64,000 nucleotides of DNA, from the NCBI RefSeq assembly GCF_023278045.1, contig NZ_CP056783.1:682001-746000 (forward strand), read 5' to 3'. Below, piece after piece: positions 53,101 to 60,054 of this stretch. This stretch comes from Flavobacterium sp. K5-23. Its GTDB lineage: Bacteria; Bacteroidota; Bacteroidia; Flavobacteriales; Flavobacteriaceae. Numbering within the stretch: position 1 is the first letter of the stretch; the number at the start of each line of letters is the position of its first letter. The notes beneath the pieces are model-generated. The model did no database searches. It saw nothing but the letters and a program-made list of their open reading frames with translations, and was not told the DNA's origin. The position numbers and the translations under genes are program-made.

Positions 53101-54925
53101 CTCCGTCATTATCCAAATCTCCCCAAGCCATTTTAGTGGAATACAATTGTGGCAGTCCATACTCGGTAGAAGGATTAAAACTAGTTCCTTTGTCATTGAT
53201 ATACACCTTTGTTTGCGGAGTTCCGTTAAATCCGGATACCACTAAATCTATCCAGCCGTCTTTATTTAAGTCTACCCAAGAGATATCCCCTCCGTATAGC
53301 TTTGCGAAATTTTGATTGGTATCAATAAAAACACCGTTTCTGTTTTCATAAAGTTTGGTTACGGCCCCGCTGTTACCTGTTCCCATTACGGCTACATCCT
53401 GATCTCCATCACGGTCATAATCCCCCCAGGCTACAGCACCGTTTTCCAATCCTATAAAAGGACTACCAACTTGAAGTGTTAATGTCCTAGTGTTATCCAA
53501 CAAATTAATTTTTATTTCTTCAGGAGAGTTCAGGGTGGCTTTCTGAACGGTTATTTTTAAGACGATTAGTTCTGTTCCTTCATTTTCCAGCTCGTCCTCT
53601 ATTCCGCTAACGATAAGTTGCGCGCTCGTTTGTCCGGCTGGAATGACGATTTGAGGGGCTAATTGGTATTTTATAACTCGACTAGAATTCTGGTCGCTTA
53701 TATAAACATTCCCCGAGGTATCAACCAAAAAAAAAGTTTGCCCACCCAGCTGATCAATGTTCGACCCCATACCATTACCTCCCGCTACTTTCGTTCCTGT
53801 AATTGCTCCAGGAGCCCATTTCTGAATCCGGTAATTAGAACTATCATGAATATAAATGTTTTCCGCAATGTCAAAATAAAACTCATAAGGATAGTTTAAC
53901 TGATTAGCATTTGATCCTTGTCCAATTCCGCCTGCTACTGTCGTTCCTGTAATTGCTCCTGGTGCCCATTTTTGAATTCGATGATTATTTGAATCCGCGA
54001 TATAAATATTATTCGTAGCATCAAAATATAAATCACTTGGTCGATTTAATTGATTAGCATTTGATCCTTGTCCATTTCCGCCTGCTACTGTCGTTCCTGT
54101 AATTGCTCCCGGTGCCCATTTTTGAATTCGGTGATTGTTAAAATCTGCAATATAAATATTACCGGAAGTATCAATATAAAATTTTTGTGGGCTACTCAAT
54201 TGGTTGGCATTTGAACCTTGTCCGTTTCCTCCCGCTACTGTCGTTCCTATAATTGCTCCCGGTGTCCATTTCTGTATCCGGTCATTACTAATGTCATTTA
54301 TATAAATATTACCTATGGCATCAATATAAAATTTTTGTGGATTACTCAATTGGTTGGCATTTGAACCTTGTCCGTTTCCTCCCGCTAATGTCGTTCCTGT
54401 AACTGCTCCCGGTGCCCATTTTTGAATTCGGTTATTATACTGATCGGCAACATATACGTTCCCTTCTTTATCAACAAAAAAATAAGATGGTGCAGATAGT
54501 TGGTTGGCACTGGATCCTTGTCCATTTCCACCTGCTACTGTAATTCCTGAAATTGCTCCCGGCGCCCATTTTTGAATTCGGTGATTTAGTCTGTCATTAA
54601 TATATATATTGCCAGCATCATCAAGGGAAATAGTATTGGGATAATAAAATTGATTAGTGTTATTTCCCTCACCGTTTCCTCCAGCTACAATAGAAATTAC
54701 CGTATTAAAATTAGTTTTAAAATCCTGATCGTAAATTGCTGTTCCTTTAGACTCAAGACTTATTGTAACATCCTTGTCGGTTGGTGCATCAAGCGTGGCT
54801 GTTATAGTTGTGCTCTCGTGTTCCGCAATTGTCGTTTTTGAAGTTGTTAGTGTTACTTTCTGCGCAAATAGATTGGATTGAATTGCTGCAAGAAGAAACA
54901 AGAATAAGAGTAAAGTTTTTTTCAT
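50117..54925 (-). CDS. Large T9SS cargo with NHL repeats, FG-GAP/VCBS repeats and type A sorting domain
   Basis: A 1602-residue secreted protein. In order it has a signal peptide (LLLFLFLLAAIQSNLFAQ), the first half of a Calx-beta-like domain (about 23-68), seven 50-residue NHL units (about 68-420, RIQKWAPGAITGTT consensus), and the second half of the Calx-beta-like domain (IVIPAGQTSAQL, near 427-480). FG-GAP/VCBS repeats with calcium-type DxDxDGxxD loops follow (DRDGDQDVAV, DNDGDIDLVI, DMDGDLDLFL). Two fibronectin-III-like segments (near 860-970 and 1440-1520) frame further FG-GAP repeats, then a type A CTD (LVKAYPNPTTDVVTI to TTKVIKL). It is probably cell-surface anchored or released; the ligand is unknown. 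The ATG at 54925 is used over the longer open frame. Confidence 0.9.
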   Translation of the reverse strand: MKKTLLLFLFLLAAIQSNLFAQKVTLTTSKTTIAEHESTTITATLDAPTDKDVTISLESKGTAIYDQDFKTNFNTVISIVAGGNGEGNNTNQFYYPNTISLDDAGNIYINDRLNHRIQKWAPGAISGITVAGGNGQGSSANQLSAPSYFFVDKEGNVYVADQYNNRIQKWAPGAVTGTTLAGGNGQGSNANQLSNPQKFYIDAIGNIYINDISNDRIQKWTPGAIIGTTVAGGNGQGSNANQLSSPQKFYIDTSGNIYIADFNNHRIQKWAPGAITGTTVAGGNGQGSNANQLNRPSDLYFDATNNIYIADSNNHRIQKWAPGAITGTTVAGGIGQGSNANQLNYPYEFYFDIAENIYIHDSSNYRIQKWAPGAITGTKVAGGNGMGSNIDQLGGQTFFLVDTSGNVYISDQNSSRVIKYQLAPQIVIPAGQTSAQLIVSGIEDELENEGTELIVLKITVQKATLNSPEEIKINLLDNTRTLTLQVGSPFIGLENGAVAWGDYDRDGDQDVAVMGTGNSGAVTKLYENRNGVFIDTNQNFAKLYGGDISWVDLNKDGWIDLVVSGFNGTPQTKVYINDKGTSFNPSTEYGLPQLYSTKMAWGDLDNDGDIDLVISGIDKDEKYVFNILYKEDNQNMFVIEPKTLNTNGNLVGNIQQGFIKGDLKIVDIDLDGDNDIIYNGENSSSQPISNIIYNSYIKTTVPNNYNYNQSLSLKNSVIEVAKMNASQSTLTIISSGVDSNGANQFYSSVPLSGNMLLGVSQYPKLKNGDIAVADYNNDGTNDILFTGEDSAGIPTTKLYFQNTDGNYKESPIVLEGLRNSTANWVDYDMDGDLDLFLTGTSATGGAKSLLYVSNIANKKNVAPPAVSGLIAEDLGNGKIKFKWSAPKDDYSTNLGYVIKLGTTPGGTELSNTESNLTTGTRLITKPAAIYTGFYEMQLNPGKYYWSVQAVDTGLKGGAFSAEDSFTLTYDWKILNQGGIIDRSISGIEAPVIKLADLDNDNDLDLIYANANGSGSQILRFDGKRLLADTNVSNINSFLYTINYINNINSLAVGDINGDGIADVVRNDLNSTNNLVLNLSNGTDYTSTALGGGLFKSKIKIVDMNNDGQPDIVVLGMSTNTISGLPKLWIYEYDKSTNPPSFKKTDASAQIAPLANASFDLGDIDKDQDIDLIITGFSASDGLKCIIYENVTELAGSFTLKATDNNLVAIKDGTTDFIDFDGDGDLDAVFTGTSVTNDIFEIYINKLDEGITTWPRFSSGLEPMRQSKISLGDFNGDGYSDLLYSGITGGGAGKVTKLSEYNPSTSKYTDSAFDVSDIQNAEVVFGDIDGDNDLDFVIVGKNKNYNPNDPNNINGISKPFIFRTYINVRNESAKVLASSGKQSATKKTFSPKSATFTKNDKPSIPLITSAPVKFLNNVSSKAGTYPVELSWLASTDDHTPSAGLTYAIKIGTTPGGENIMGADANTSGKRKVSGKGNVEHNKKWRLSLPVGSYYWSVQAIDASYSGSEFSVPNQFEITANGLSTESFNKEILVKAYPNPTTDVVTIIIPKEYVLEKIEMYNSLGQFISEYTKNTISLQNLTSGNYFLKIFTSGGITTTKVIKL
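53661..54710 (-). repeat. Seven tandem 150-bp units encoding NHL repeats
   Basis: The anchor TCGTTCCTGT or a close variant recurs at 53791, 53941, 54091, 54241, 54391, 54541 and (degenerate) 54691, exactly 150 bases apart. The middle units are nearly identical in DNA. Each encodes one 50-residue NHL blade. Boundaries are approximate because the repeat phase is arbitrary. Confidence 0.92.
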
Positions 54926-55182
54926 ATTTAAATTATTTAAAAGTAAAAACAGCATATTGGAGCTATAGCGGTTAGAATAAATTATTACGACAATGTTTAC
55001 AAAATCAAACAAACATAATCCTATTTAATGACATTACTTTACGGGTTTCCGTAAACGGTAGTTTTAAAATGAAAATTATTGTTTTTTAGAATCTAATGCG
55101 TTAAGAAGGAATCCCTTAACATACAAATAAACAGGAATTATTTTCATATCACAATACCCACTTTTAGTGATATTTTGATTTA

Positions 55183-56337
55183 TACCAAACACATGTATTA
55201 TATGGCCCAAATTTTATCTAAAAATACATAGCTATATCCACAGATACTCATTACCTCTTTTTTGCTTGTAGCTTTTACGACATTAGTAATGAAATCTTCT
55301 ACATCTTCCAATGAATTATAAAATTTATTAGAAAATTCTCGTTTGTATTTTGCCCACATTTTTTCAGCGGGATTAAGTTCTGGACTATATGGTGGTAGAA
55401 AAACCAAAACAATATTTTCAGGAATGATTAATTTTTTTGCCTTATGAAACCTTCCATTATCCAGCACCATTATTTTGAGTTCTTTCGGATTTTCCTTTGA
55501 GAAATTATCTAAAAAAACTTGAAAATTATCAGCGTTGCAATGTGGGAGTATTAATTGAAAATGGTCTCCAGTTATGGGCGAAAAAGCTCCAGAAAGCCAA
55601 GTTGATTTAAAAACTTGTTGGAAAGCACAAATCGGCTTAACACTAATAGCAGTAACTGATTTTCCGTTTCGAGTGAACAAACCAAAACGCGATTCATCTT
55701 GAAAATACAAGTTTACAGAGTCAAAATCACCCACCGTATTTAGTGCTATTTCTTGACAGATTCGTCCGAAGTCTTTTTAAAAGAGATTCCCTGATCTTCG
55801 TCTTTTTGTGACTTTTGCGGGCTACTTTTACACTTGATTTAAAATTCCTGATGCAATAATAAAGCAACGTATTGTAATTGAAAGTCTTCCTGATTCTTTT
55901 TCAATCCAATCTTTAAGCTCAACATAGCCTTGAAGTCCATTTTGAGGGTCGTTGAGTTTTGTTTCCAACATATTGTGTTCAATAGCATTAAAAGCCGACG
56001 GCTTAAAACCTGTTTTTTGATGCTTCATCAAACCCTCAATTCCAGAATTAAGGTATAATGTCCTCCAATTCTGAACGCTATTAGGGTCAACCACAGCTAA
56101 TTTAGCAACCTCACGTTTAGAAATCCCTACTTTTTCGTTTTGCTTCAAAATCAGCAGAACTCTCAAACGTTGACCAATAAACGGAATAGATTGTTTGAGC
56201 AGATTTTTTATTTCTTTTTCGGTTTCCTTAATTACCAAAATTTTTGCATGCGCCATGATTACTTTTATAATATAGTCCAAATATAACATAAAAAAACCAA
56301 TTATCAAAATTGGTATATATTATATTTTCGTTTGGTA
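55183..56337 (-). mobile_element. Decayed IS630-family insertion sequence
   Basis: The element carries a broken IS630 transposase and is bounded by inverted ends: TACCAAAC at 55183-55190 and GTTTGGTA at 56330-56337. The outermost TA on each side fits the TA target duplication of the family, giving an element of about 1151 bases between the TAs. Further inside the ends the match is weak. It lies between the large T9SS gene and a conserved hypothetical. Confidence 0.8.
55198..56256 (-). pseudogene. IS630-family transposase, broken by frameshifts
   Basis: The N-terminal piece (55828-56256) carries a helix-turn-helix region (GISKREVAKLAVVDPNSVQ). The C-terminal piece (55198-55734) holds the DDE acids in YFQDESRFGL, MVLDNGRFHK and PPYSPELNPAEKMW. 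Between them, family-like sequence continues in other frames (NTLLYYCIRNFKSSVKVARK, then KDEDQGISFKK, then DFGRICQEIALN). This requires three separate one-base losses, two of them in A runs. The outer pieces are in the same frame. The transposase is therefore inactive unless these are sequencing errors. Confidence 0.85.
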
Positions 56338-56622
56338 TTACTTATAATTAGCATTTTGGGTTCTTAATTTCAACTATTTAAATCGAAAAAATTGGGCTAA
56401 GGAAGGATTAAAATTTCTCTTTTTACGATGGTTAATCAACAACTAAGTCGGTAAAATCTCTTATGATTTGTATTGTTTACGGGGGATTGTAAACAGAATC
56501 GTAATTTTTTCTTGGCGAATGTTTCCAATTGATTTTGAGTTAAACAATTGGCATTTCAATTAGGATTTATAAAAAGGGAACCTCTAGGTTTTTATAAGTC
56601 AACACTTTTTTGGTTTAAAAAT
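56338..56622. other. Spacer right of the IS element
   Basis: A 285-base spacer with no gene or recognised signal; the first part borders the IS end. The segment contains only A/T-rich sequence and no strong hairpin. Confidence 0.5.
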
Positions 56623-57030
56623 CTACCTCACTATTACTCCATCAACGAATAAAATAGGCACTTCTTCTATCTCCGATTCAGAGTTGAAATTGGCTTTGAA
56701 AATAAACTTCTTATCGTATAATTTATTTCCAATAAAATATGAAACTGAAAATTCATTGTTTAGTGTCAAAACACTTTTCTCAATCATCTCAATTTTAACT
56801 ACAGAAACAGCAGGAACTTCAACAAATGCATGGCGCAAAAGCGACGTCTTTTTCATTTCTCCGTCAATCGTTCCAAAAGCTTTAGAAACAACCATTACAC
56901 TTTCTATAAGAAAGTCACTGTCATTTACTAAATAAGCATACCATACTTTCTCCATGAAATCGTCGCTCCATTCTTGAACGGCAGCAACAAATACATTTTC
57001 TACTTCGGGGATTTGAATGTCTTTTTTCAT
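56623..57030 (-). CDS. Conserved hypothetical protein upstream of pheS-type locus
   Basis: A 135-residue cytosolic protein with no membrane segment or signal. It reads as an alpha/beta domain: VENVFVAAVQEWSDDFMEKV, then alternating strands (WYAYLVNDSDFLIESVMVVS) and a hydrophobic C-terminal strand VPILFVDGVIVR. No catalytic motif is recognised. It is minus strand, 92 bases after pheS, and separated from it by micro-repeats. It has good coding character and is likely real. Confidence 0.75.
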   Translation of the reverse strand: MKKDIQIPEVENVFVAAVQEWSDDFMEKVWYAYLVNDSDFLIESVMVVSKAFGTIDGEMKKTSLLRHAFVEVPAVSVVKIEMIEKSVLTLNNEFSVSYFIGNKLYDKKFIFKANFNSESEIEEVPILFVDGVIVR

Positions 57031-57035
57031 AAGTT

Positions 57036-57070
57036 AGTCTAAAAGTCTAAGGTCCTAAAGTCTAAAAGTC
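57036..57070 (+). repeat. Direct repeat AGTCTAAAAGTC in the pheS-hypothetical spacer
   Basis: AGTCTAAAAGTC occurs at 57036-57047 and 57059-57070, with related CTTTTGAC copies further on near 57099-57120. It is one of several A/T micro-repeat spacers in this window. Confidence 0.75.
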
Positions 57071-57121
57071 GGATTCATCTTCAATAGATGATCTTTCGAC
57101 TTTTGACGTTATGCCTTTTGA

Positions 57122-58147
57122 CTAAATTGAGGATTTGAATTGCTCTAAGAAACGCACGTCGTTTTCATAAAACATTCGGATATCACCTATTTGATAAAGT
57201 AACATAGCAATACGCTCTATTCCCATTCCAAAAGCAAATCCGTTGTATTCATCAGGATTGATTCCGCAGTTTTTAAGGACATTAGGATCTACCATTCCGC
57301 AACCCATAATTTCTAACCAACCAGTTCCTTTAGTGATTCTATAATCGGTTTCTGTTTTCAACCCCCAGTAAATATCCACTTCAGCACTTGGTTCCGTAAA
57401 CGGGAAATAAGACGGACGCAAACGGATTTTAGATTTACCGAACATCTCTTTGGTGAAATACAACAATGTTTGTTTTAAGTCAGCAAAAGAAACGTCTTTA
57501 TCGATATACAATCCTTCTACCTGATGAAAAATACAGTGAGAACGTGACGAAACGGCTTCATTACGGAAAACTCTTCCCGGAGAAATCGTACGAATGGGCG
57601 GTTTATTGTTTTCCATATAACGCACTTGAACAGATGATGTGTGGGTACGCAACAAAATATCAGGGTTTGTTTGAATGAAAAAAGTGTCTTGCATATCACG
57701 TGCCGGATGGTATTCCGGTAAGTTTAATGCGGTAAAATTATGCCAGTCATCTTCGATTTCCGGACCTTCAGACACATTGAAACCTATGTTTGAAAAGATA
57801 TCTATGATTTGGTTTTTCACCAATGATATAGGATGACGTGAACCAATGGAAATAGGTTCAGACGAACGTGTCAGATCACCATAGAATCCTTTGGTTTCTT
57901 CCTTGCTTTCCAGGGCTTCTTGTATTGATTTTACTTTGTCTTCGGCAGTGGTTTTTAATAAATTAATCACCTGTCCGAATTCCTTTTTTTGATCGTTTGG
58001 AACGTTTTTGAATTCAGCAAAAAAGTCTTTTAAAAGTCCTTTACTTCCCAGAAATTTAATTCGGAATGCTTCTAATTCTGATGCGTTTTGTGTCGAGAAA
58101 GCTTGAGCTTCACCAATATATTCTTTTATCTTGTCTATCATTTTCAT
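57122..58147 (-). CDS. pheS: Phenylalanyl-tRNA synthetase alpha subunit
   Basis: Charges tRNA-Phe with PheT, which is not adjacent here. The 341-residue class II subunit has the N-terminal coiled-coil arm and motif 2 [12 protein letters not shown] followed by [20 protein letters not shown]. The motif 3 region reads [19 protein letters not shown]. Start at 58147 ([10 protein letters not shown]) or the in-frame ATG at 58141; either gives a normal N-terminus. A TAAATTTG box is on the minus strand at 58164-58171. Confidence 0.97.
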   Translation of the reverse strand: MKMIDKIKEYIGEAQAFSTQNASELEAFRIKFLGSKGLLKDFFAEFKNVPNDQKKEFGQVINLLKTTAEDKVKSIQEALESKEETKGFYGDLTRSSEPISIGSRHPISLVKNQIIDIFSNIGFNVSEGPEIEDDWHNFTALNLPEYHPARDMQDTFFIQTNPDILLRTHTSSVQVRYMENNKPPIRTISPGRVFRNEAVSSRSHCIFHQVEGLYIDKDVSFADLKQTLLYFTKEMFGKSKIRLRPSYFPFTEPSAEVDIYWGLKTETDYRITKGTGWLEIMGCGMVDPNVLKNCGINPDEYNGFAFGMGIERIAMLLYQIGDIRMFYENDVRFLEQFKSSI

Positions 58148-58163
58148 CCAATAATTGAGAGTG

Positions 58164-58171
58164 CAAATTTA
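58164..58171 (-). promoter_or_regulatory. -7 box of pheS
   Basis: On the minus strand TAAATTTG matches TAnnTTTG and lies 17 bases before the pheS start. The region to its right holds TTTAAAGTTTAAAGTTCAAAG micro-repeats instead of a clear -33 element. Confidence 0.5.
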
Positions 58172-58241
58172 CAAAATTTGTTTCAGGTTTAAAGTTTAAA
58201 GTTCAAAGTTTACACGCTAAAATCAAAAATCCTAAATATGC

Positions 58242-58257
58242 TCCCGAAGCTTCGGGA
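58242..58257. repeat. 16-base perfect palindrome TCCCGAAGCTTCGGGA
   Basis: The palindrome starts 8 bases past the stop of the minus-strand hypothetical gene. It is C/G-rich in an A/T background and resembles a dispersed flavobacterial repeat. It may also serve as the gene's terminator, since T-rich sequence follows on the minus strand. Confidence 0.75.
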
Positions 58258-58265
58258 CTAAATCC

Positions 58266-58622
58266 TTACTTTATAAGTTCTCTTTCGATAAAATAGCTAA
58301 CAATCGCTTCTTTCATCAATACTGATTGTTCCCCTGCCCTCAGTGGTGGCAACTCTTCTTTTACACTGTAATGCGGCCAACCTTCTTCGTCAAAATAGTC
58401 GAATTCATAAAACCCATAAGGCTCTAATAAACGGCAAATGGCAATATGCATCAAGTTAAGTTTTTCGTCTTTTTTATATTCACGATGTACTTTTCCTAGT
58501 TCCTGAACGCCTATTAAATAAATAATGGCGTCTAAATCTAAATCTTCTCCCTGTGAGAATTGATCCGAAAGTATATTTACAAGCTGTTCCCAGCGTTCTT
58601 TAAGTTGTGTGTCTCTTGACAT
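58266..58622 (-). CDS. Conserved flavobacterial hypothetical protein
   Basis: A 118-residue soluble protein without a signal or membrane helix. Residues LKERWEQLVNILSDQF form a helix, AIIYLIGVQELGK another, and ICRLLEPYGFYEFDYFDEEG and WPHYSVKEELPPL follow. It is not assigned to a characterised family. The start at 58622 is chosen because the frame upstream reads through micro-repeat spacer. It is divergent from the CvpA-family gene, with facing TATCTTTG boxes. Confidence 0.75.
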   Translation of the reverse strand: MSRDTQLKERWEQLVNILSDQFSQGEDLDLDAIIYLIGVQELGKVHREYKKDEKLNLMHIAICRLLEPYGFYEFDYFDEEGWPHYSVKEELPPLRAGEQSVLMKEAIVSYFIERELIK

Positions 58623-58683
58623 ATTATTAATTATGAGTTGTGAATTATGAGTTATAAATTCATAATTTATAAAATTATTTCGG

Positions 58684-58738
58684 CAAAGATAGTAACTTGA
58701 AAATTGACATCGGATAACGGACAATTCTTTTATCTTTG
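58684..58738. promoter_or_regulatory. Divergent -7 boxes between the hypothetical gene and the CvpA-family gene
   Basis: TATCTTTG occurs on the minus strand at 58684-58691, 62 bases before the hypothetical gene, and on the plus strand at 58731-58738, 26 bases before the CvpA-family gene. Both match TAnnTTTG; no well-placed TTG is seen. Confidence 0.5.
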
Positions 58739-58763
58739 CTTTTTTAATTTTAAGAACTGGAAT

Positions 58764-59285
58764 ATGAGTTTTTTAGATATTATACTGGGTGGATTACTGG
58801 CATTTTCTTTGTTTAAAGGTCTTAAAAACGGCCTTTTTGTGGAATTGGCTTCACTCGTTTCCCTTATCGTAGGAATATATGTTGCTTTAAAATTCTCGTC
58901 GGCAATTCAAGAAATTTTGTCAGGCTTTGTGTCTTGGAATCCACGTACTATTCAAGTAACCGCATTTATCTTTCTCTTTATTGCTGTTGTTGCGGCAATC
59001 TACTTTCTCGGTAAGATCTTAACAGGTATTGCTAATTTTGCTCAAATCGGTTTGGTAAACAATCTAGGAGGAGGTTTTTTTCGGGTATTAAAAACGGTTA
59101 TGATTATCAGTATCTTCCTTTCTGTTTTCGAAAAAATAAATTTCAACAACACTTTTGCCGAAAAAGAAACATTAGACAATTCTCTTTTCTATAACCCGAT
59201 CCAAAAAACGGCTGGTTTCTTATTCCCAACCATTGAAAACTGGTATGATAGTGTTAAGAAGAAAGCTACCGATAAGAAAAAATAG
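58764..59285 (+). CDS. CvpA-family membrane protein
   Basis: A 173-residue inner-membrane protein of the CvpA (colicin V production) family. It has four hydrophobic segments, FLDIILGGLLAFSLFKGLKN at the N-terminus, and the conserved GLVNNLGGGFFRVLKT loop. Family members support envelope integrity and toxin or stress responses. The ATG at 58764 is chosen. The stop is 2 bases from the batE stop, convergent. Confidence 0.88.
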   Translation: MSFLDIILGGLLAFSLFKGLKNGLFVELASLVSLIVGIYVALKFSSAIQEILSGFVSWNPRTIQVTAFIFLFIAVVAAIYFLGKILTGIANFAQIGLVNNLGGGFFRVLKTVMIISIFLSVFEKINFNNTFAEKETLDNSLFYNPIQKTAGFLFPTIENWYDSVKKKATDKKK

Positions 59286-59286
59286 C

Positions 59287-60033
59287 TTACTTCACTTCTC
59301 TAATTGCTGCCGACTCAATCCAGCCTTCGGTTCCATCTGTTAATTGGATTTTTTTCCAGTTACCAACAGAATCTTCCACAAAAACTTTGGTTCCTTCGTG
59401 AAGCATTATTATATCCGAGCTTAACTTTTTAGGTTCGCTTTTAACTTTTGTCATTTCGGCAAAAACTATAGCAGGTTTTTCATTTTCGTAATAGCTCTTT
59501 TCGAATAAGGCGGCCATCATACTTATAGCCAACAACACCAATAGTGCAAACATCCCGAAGAAAAAAAGTCTTTTTACCAATGTCATTTGTGAAAAGTAAT
59601 AACCCAAAAACGAAAATAAAAACAAAAACGAAAAAGAGATAGCAATCCATCCCCAAGTATTGTAATGGTATATTCCCGTGAAATCTCTTAGCAATTTGGC
59701 AAAACCCACCTTTGGAACCACTTTTATCTCATCAATAGTTCTTTTTTGTGCAAATCTAAGGTTGTTTAATACGTCCTTGTTTTCTGGACTTAACACTAAT
59801 GCTTTTTCATAATTATAAATTGCAGGCGCTACTTTATTGAGCTTATAATAACTATTCGCCAAGTTAAAATACAATTCGGCTGAATGCTGTTTATTAATTT
59901 CCAACACGCCTTCATAGGCTTTAACGGCCTGATCGTAATTCCCTTTTTTATACAAATCATTCCCTATTTCGAAGCCATTTTGGGCAAAAAAGATTTGGCT
60001 GGTTAATAAGAGGATATATAGTATGTTTTTCAT
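59287..60033 (-). CDS. batE: BatE-like TPR/SH3 protein
   Basis: A 248-residue exported protein with a signal peptide (ILYILLLTSQIFFAQ). TPR repeats (KKGNYDQAVKAYEGVLEIN, HSAELYFNLANSYYKLNK) cover about 20-95. Two membrane helices lie near 125-175, and a bacterial SH3 domain is at the end (LHEGTKVFVEDSVGNWKKI). It matches BatE, the last gene of the Bacteroidota aerotolerance cluster. Confidence 0.88.
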   Translation of the reverse strand: MKNILYILLLTSQIFFAQNGFEIGNDLYKKGNYDQAVKAYEGVLEINKQHSAELYFNLANSYYKLNKVAPAIYNYEKALVLSPENKDVLNNLRFAQKRTIDEIKVVPKVGFAKLLRDFTGIYHYNTWGWIAISFSFLFLFSFLGYYFSQMTLVKRLFFFGMFALLVLLAISMMAALFEKSYYENEKPAIVFAEMTKVKSEPKKLSSDIIMLHEGTKVFVEDSVGNWKKIQLTDGTEGWIESAAIREVK

Positions 60034-60054
60034 TTTATTGTAAATTAACAATTG

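Noticed and set aside
53661..54710. Regular repeats resembling a CRISPR array
   Set aside because: The period is 150 bases, a multiple of three, fully coding within one open frame, and spells NHL repeats. There is no spacer diversity or cas gene.
55734..55830. Programmed frameshifting in the IS630 transposase
   Set aside because: Three separate shifts would be needed and no single slippery heptamer with a following structure joins the two parts, so decay or read error is simpler.
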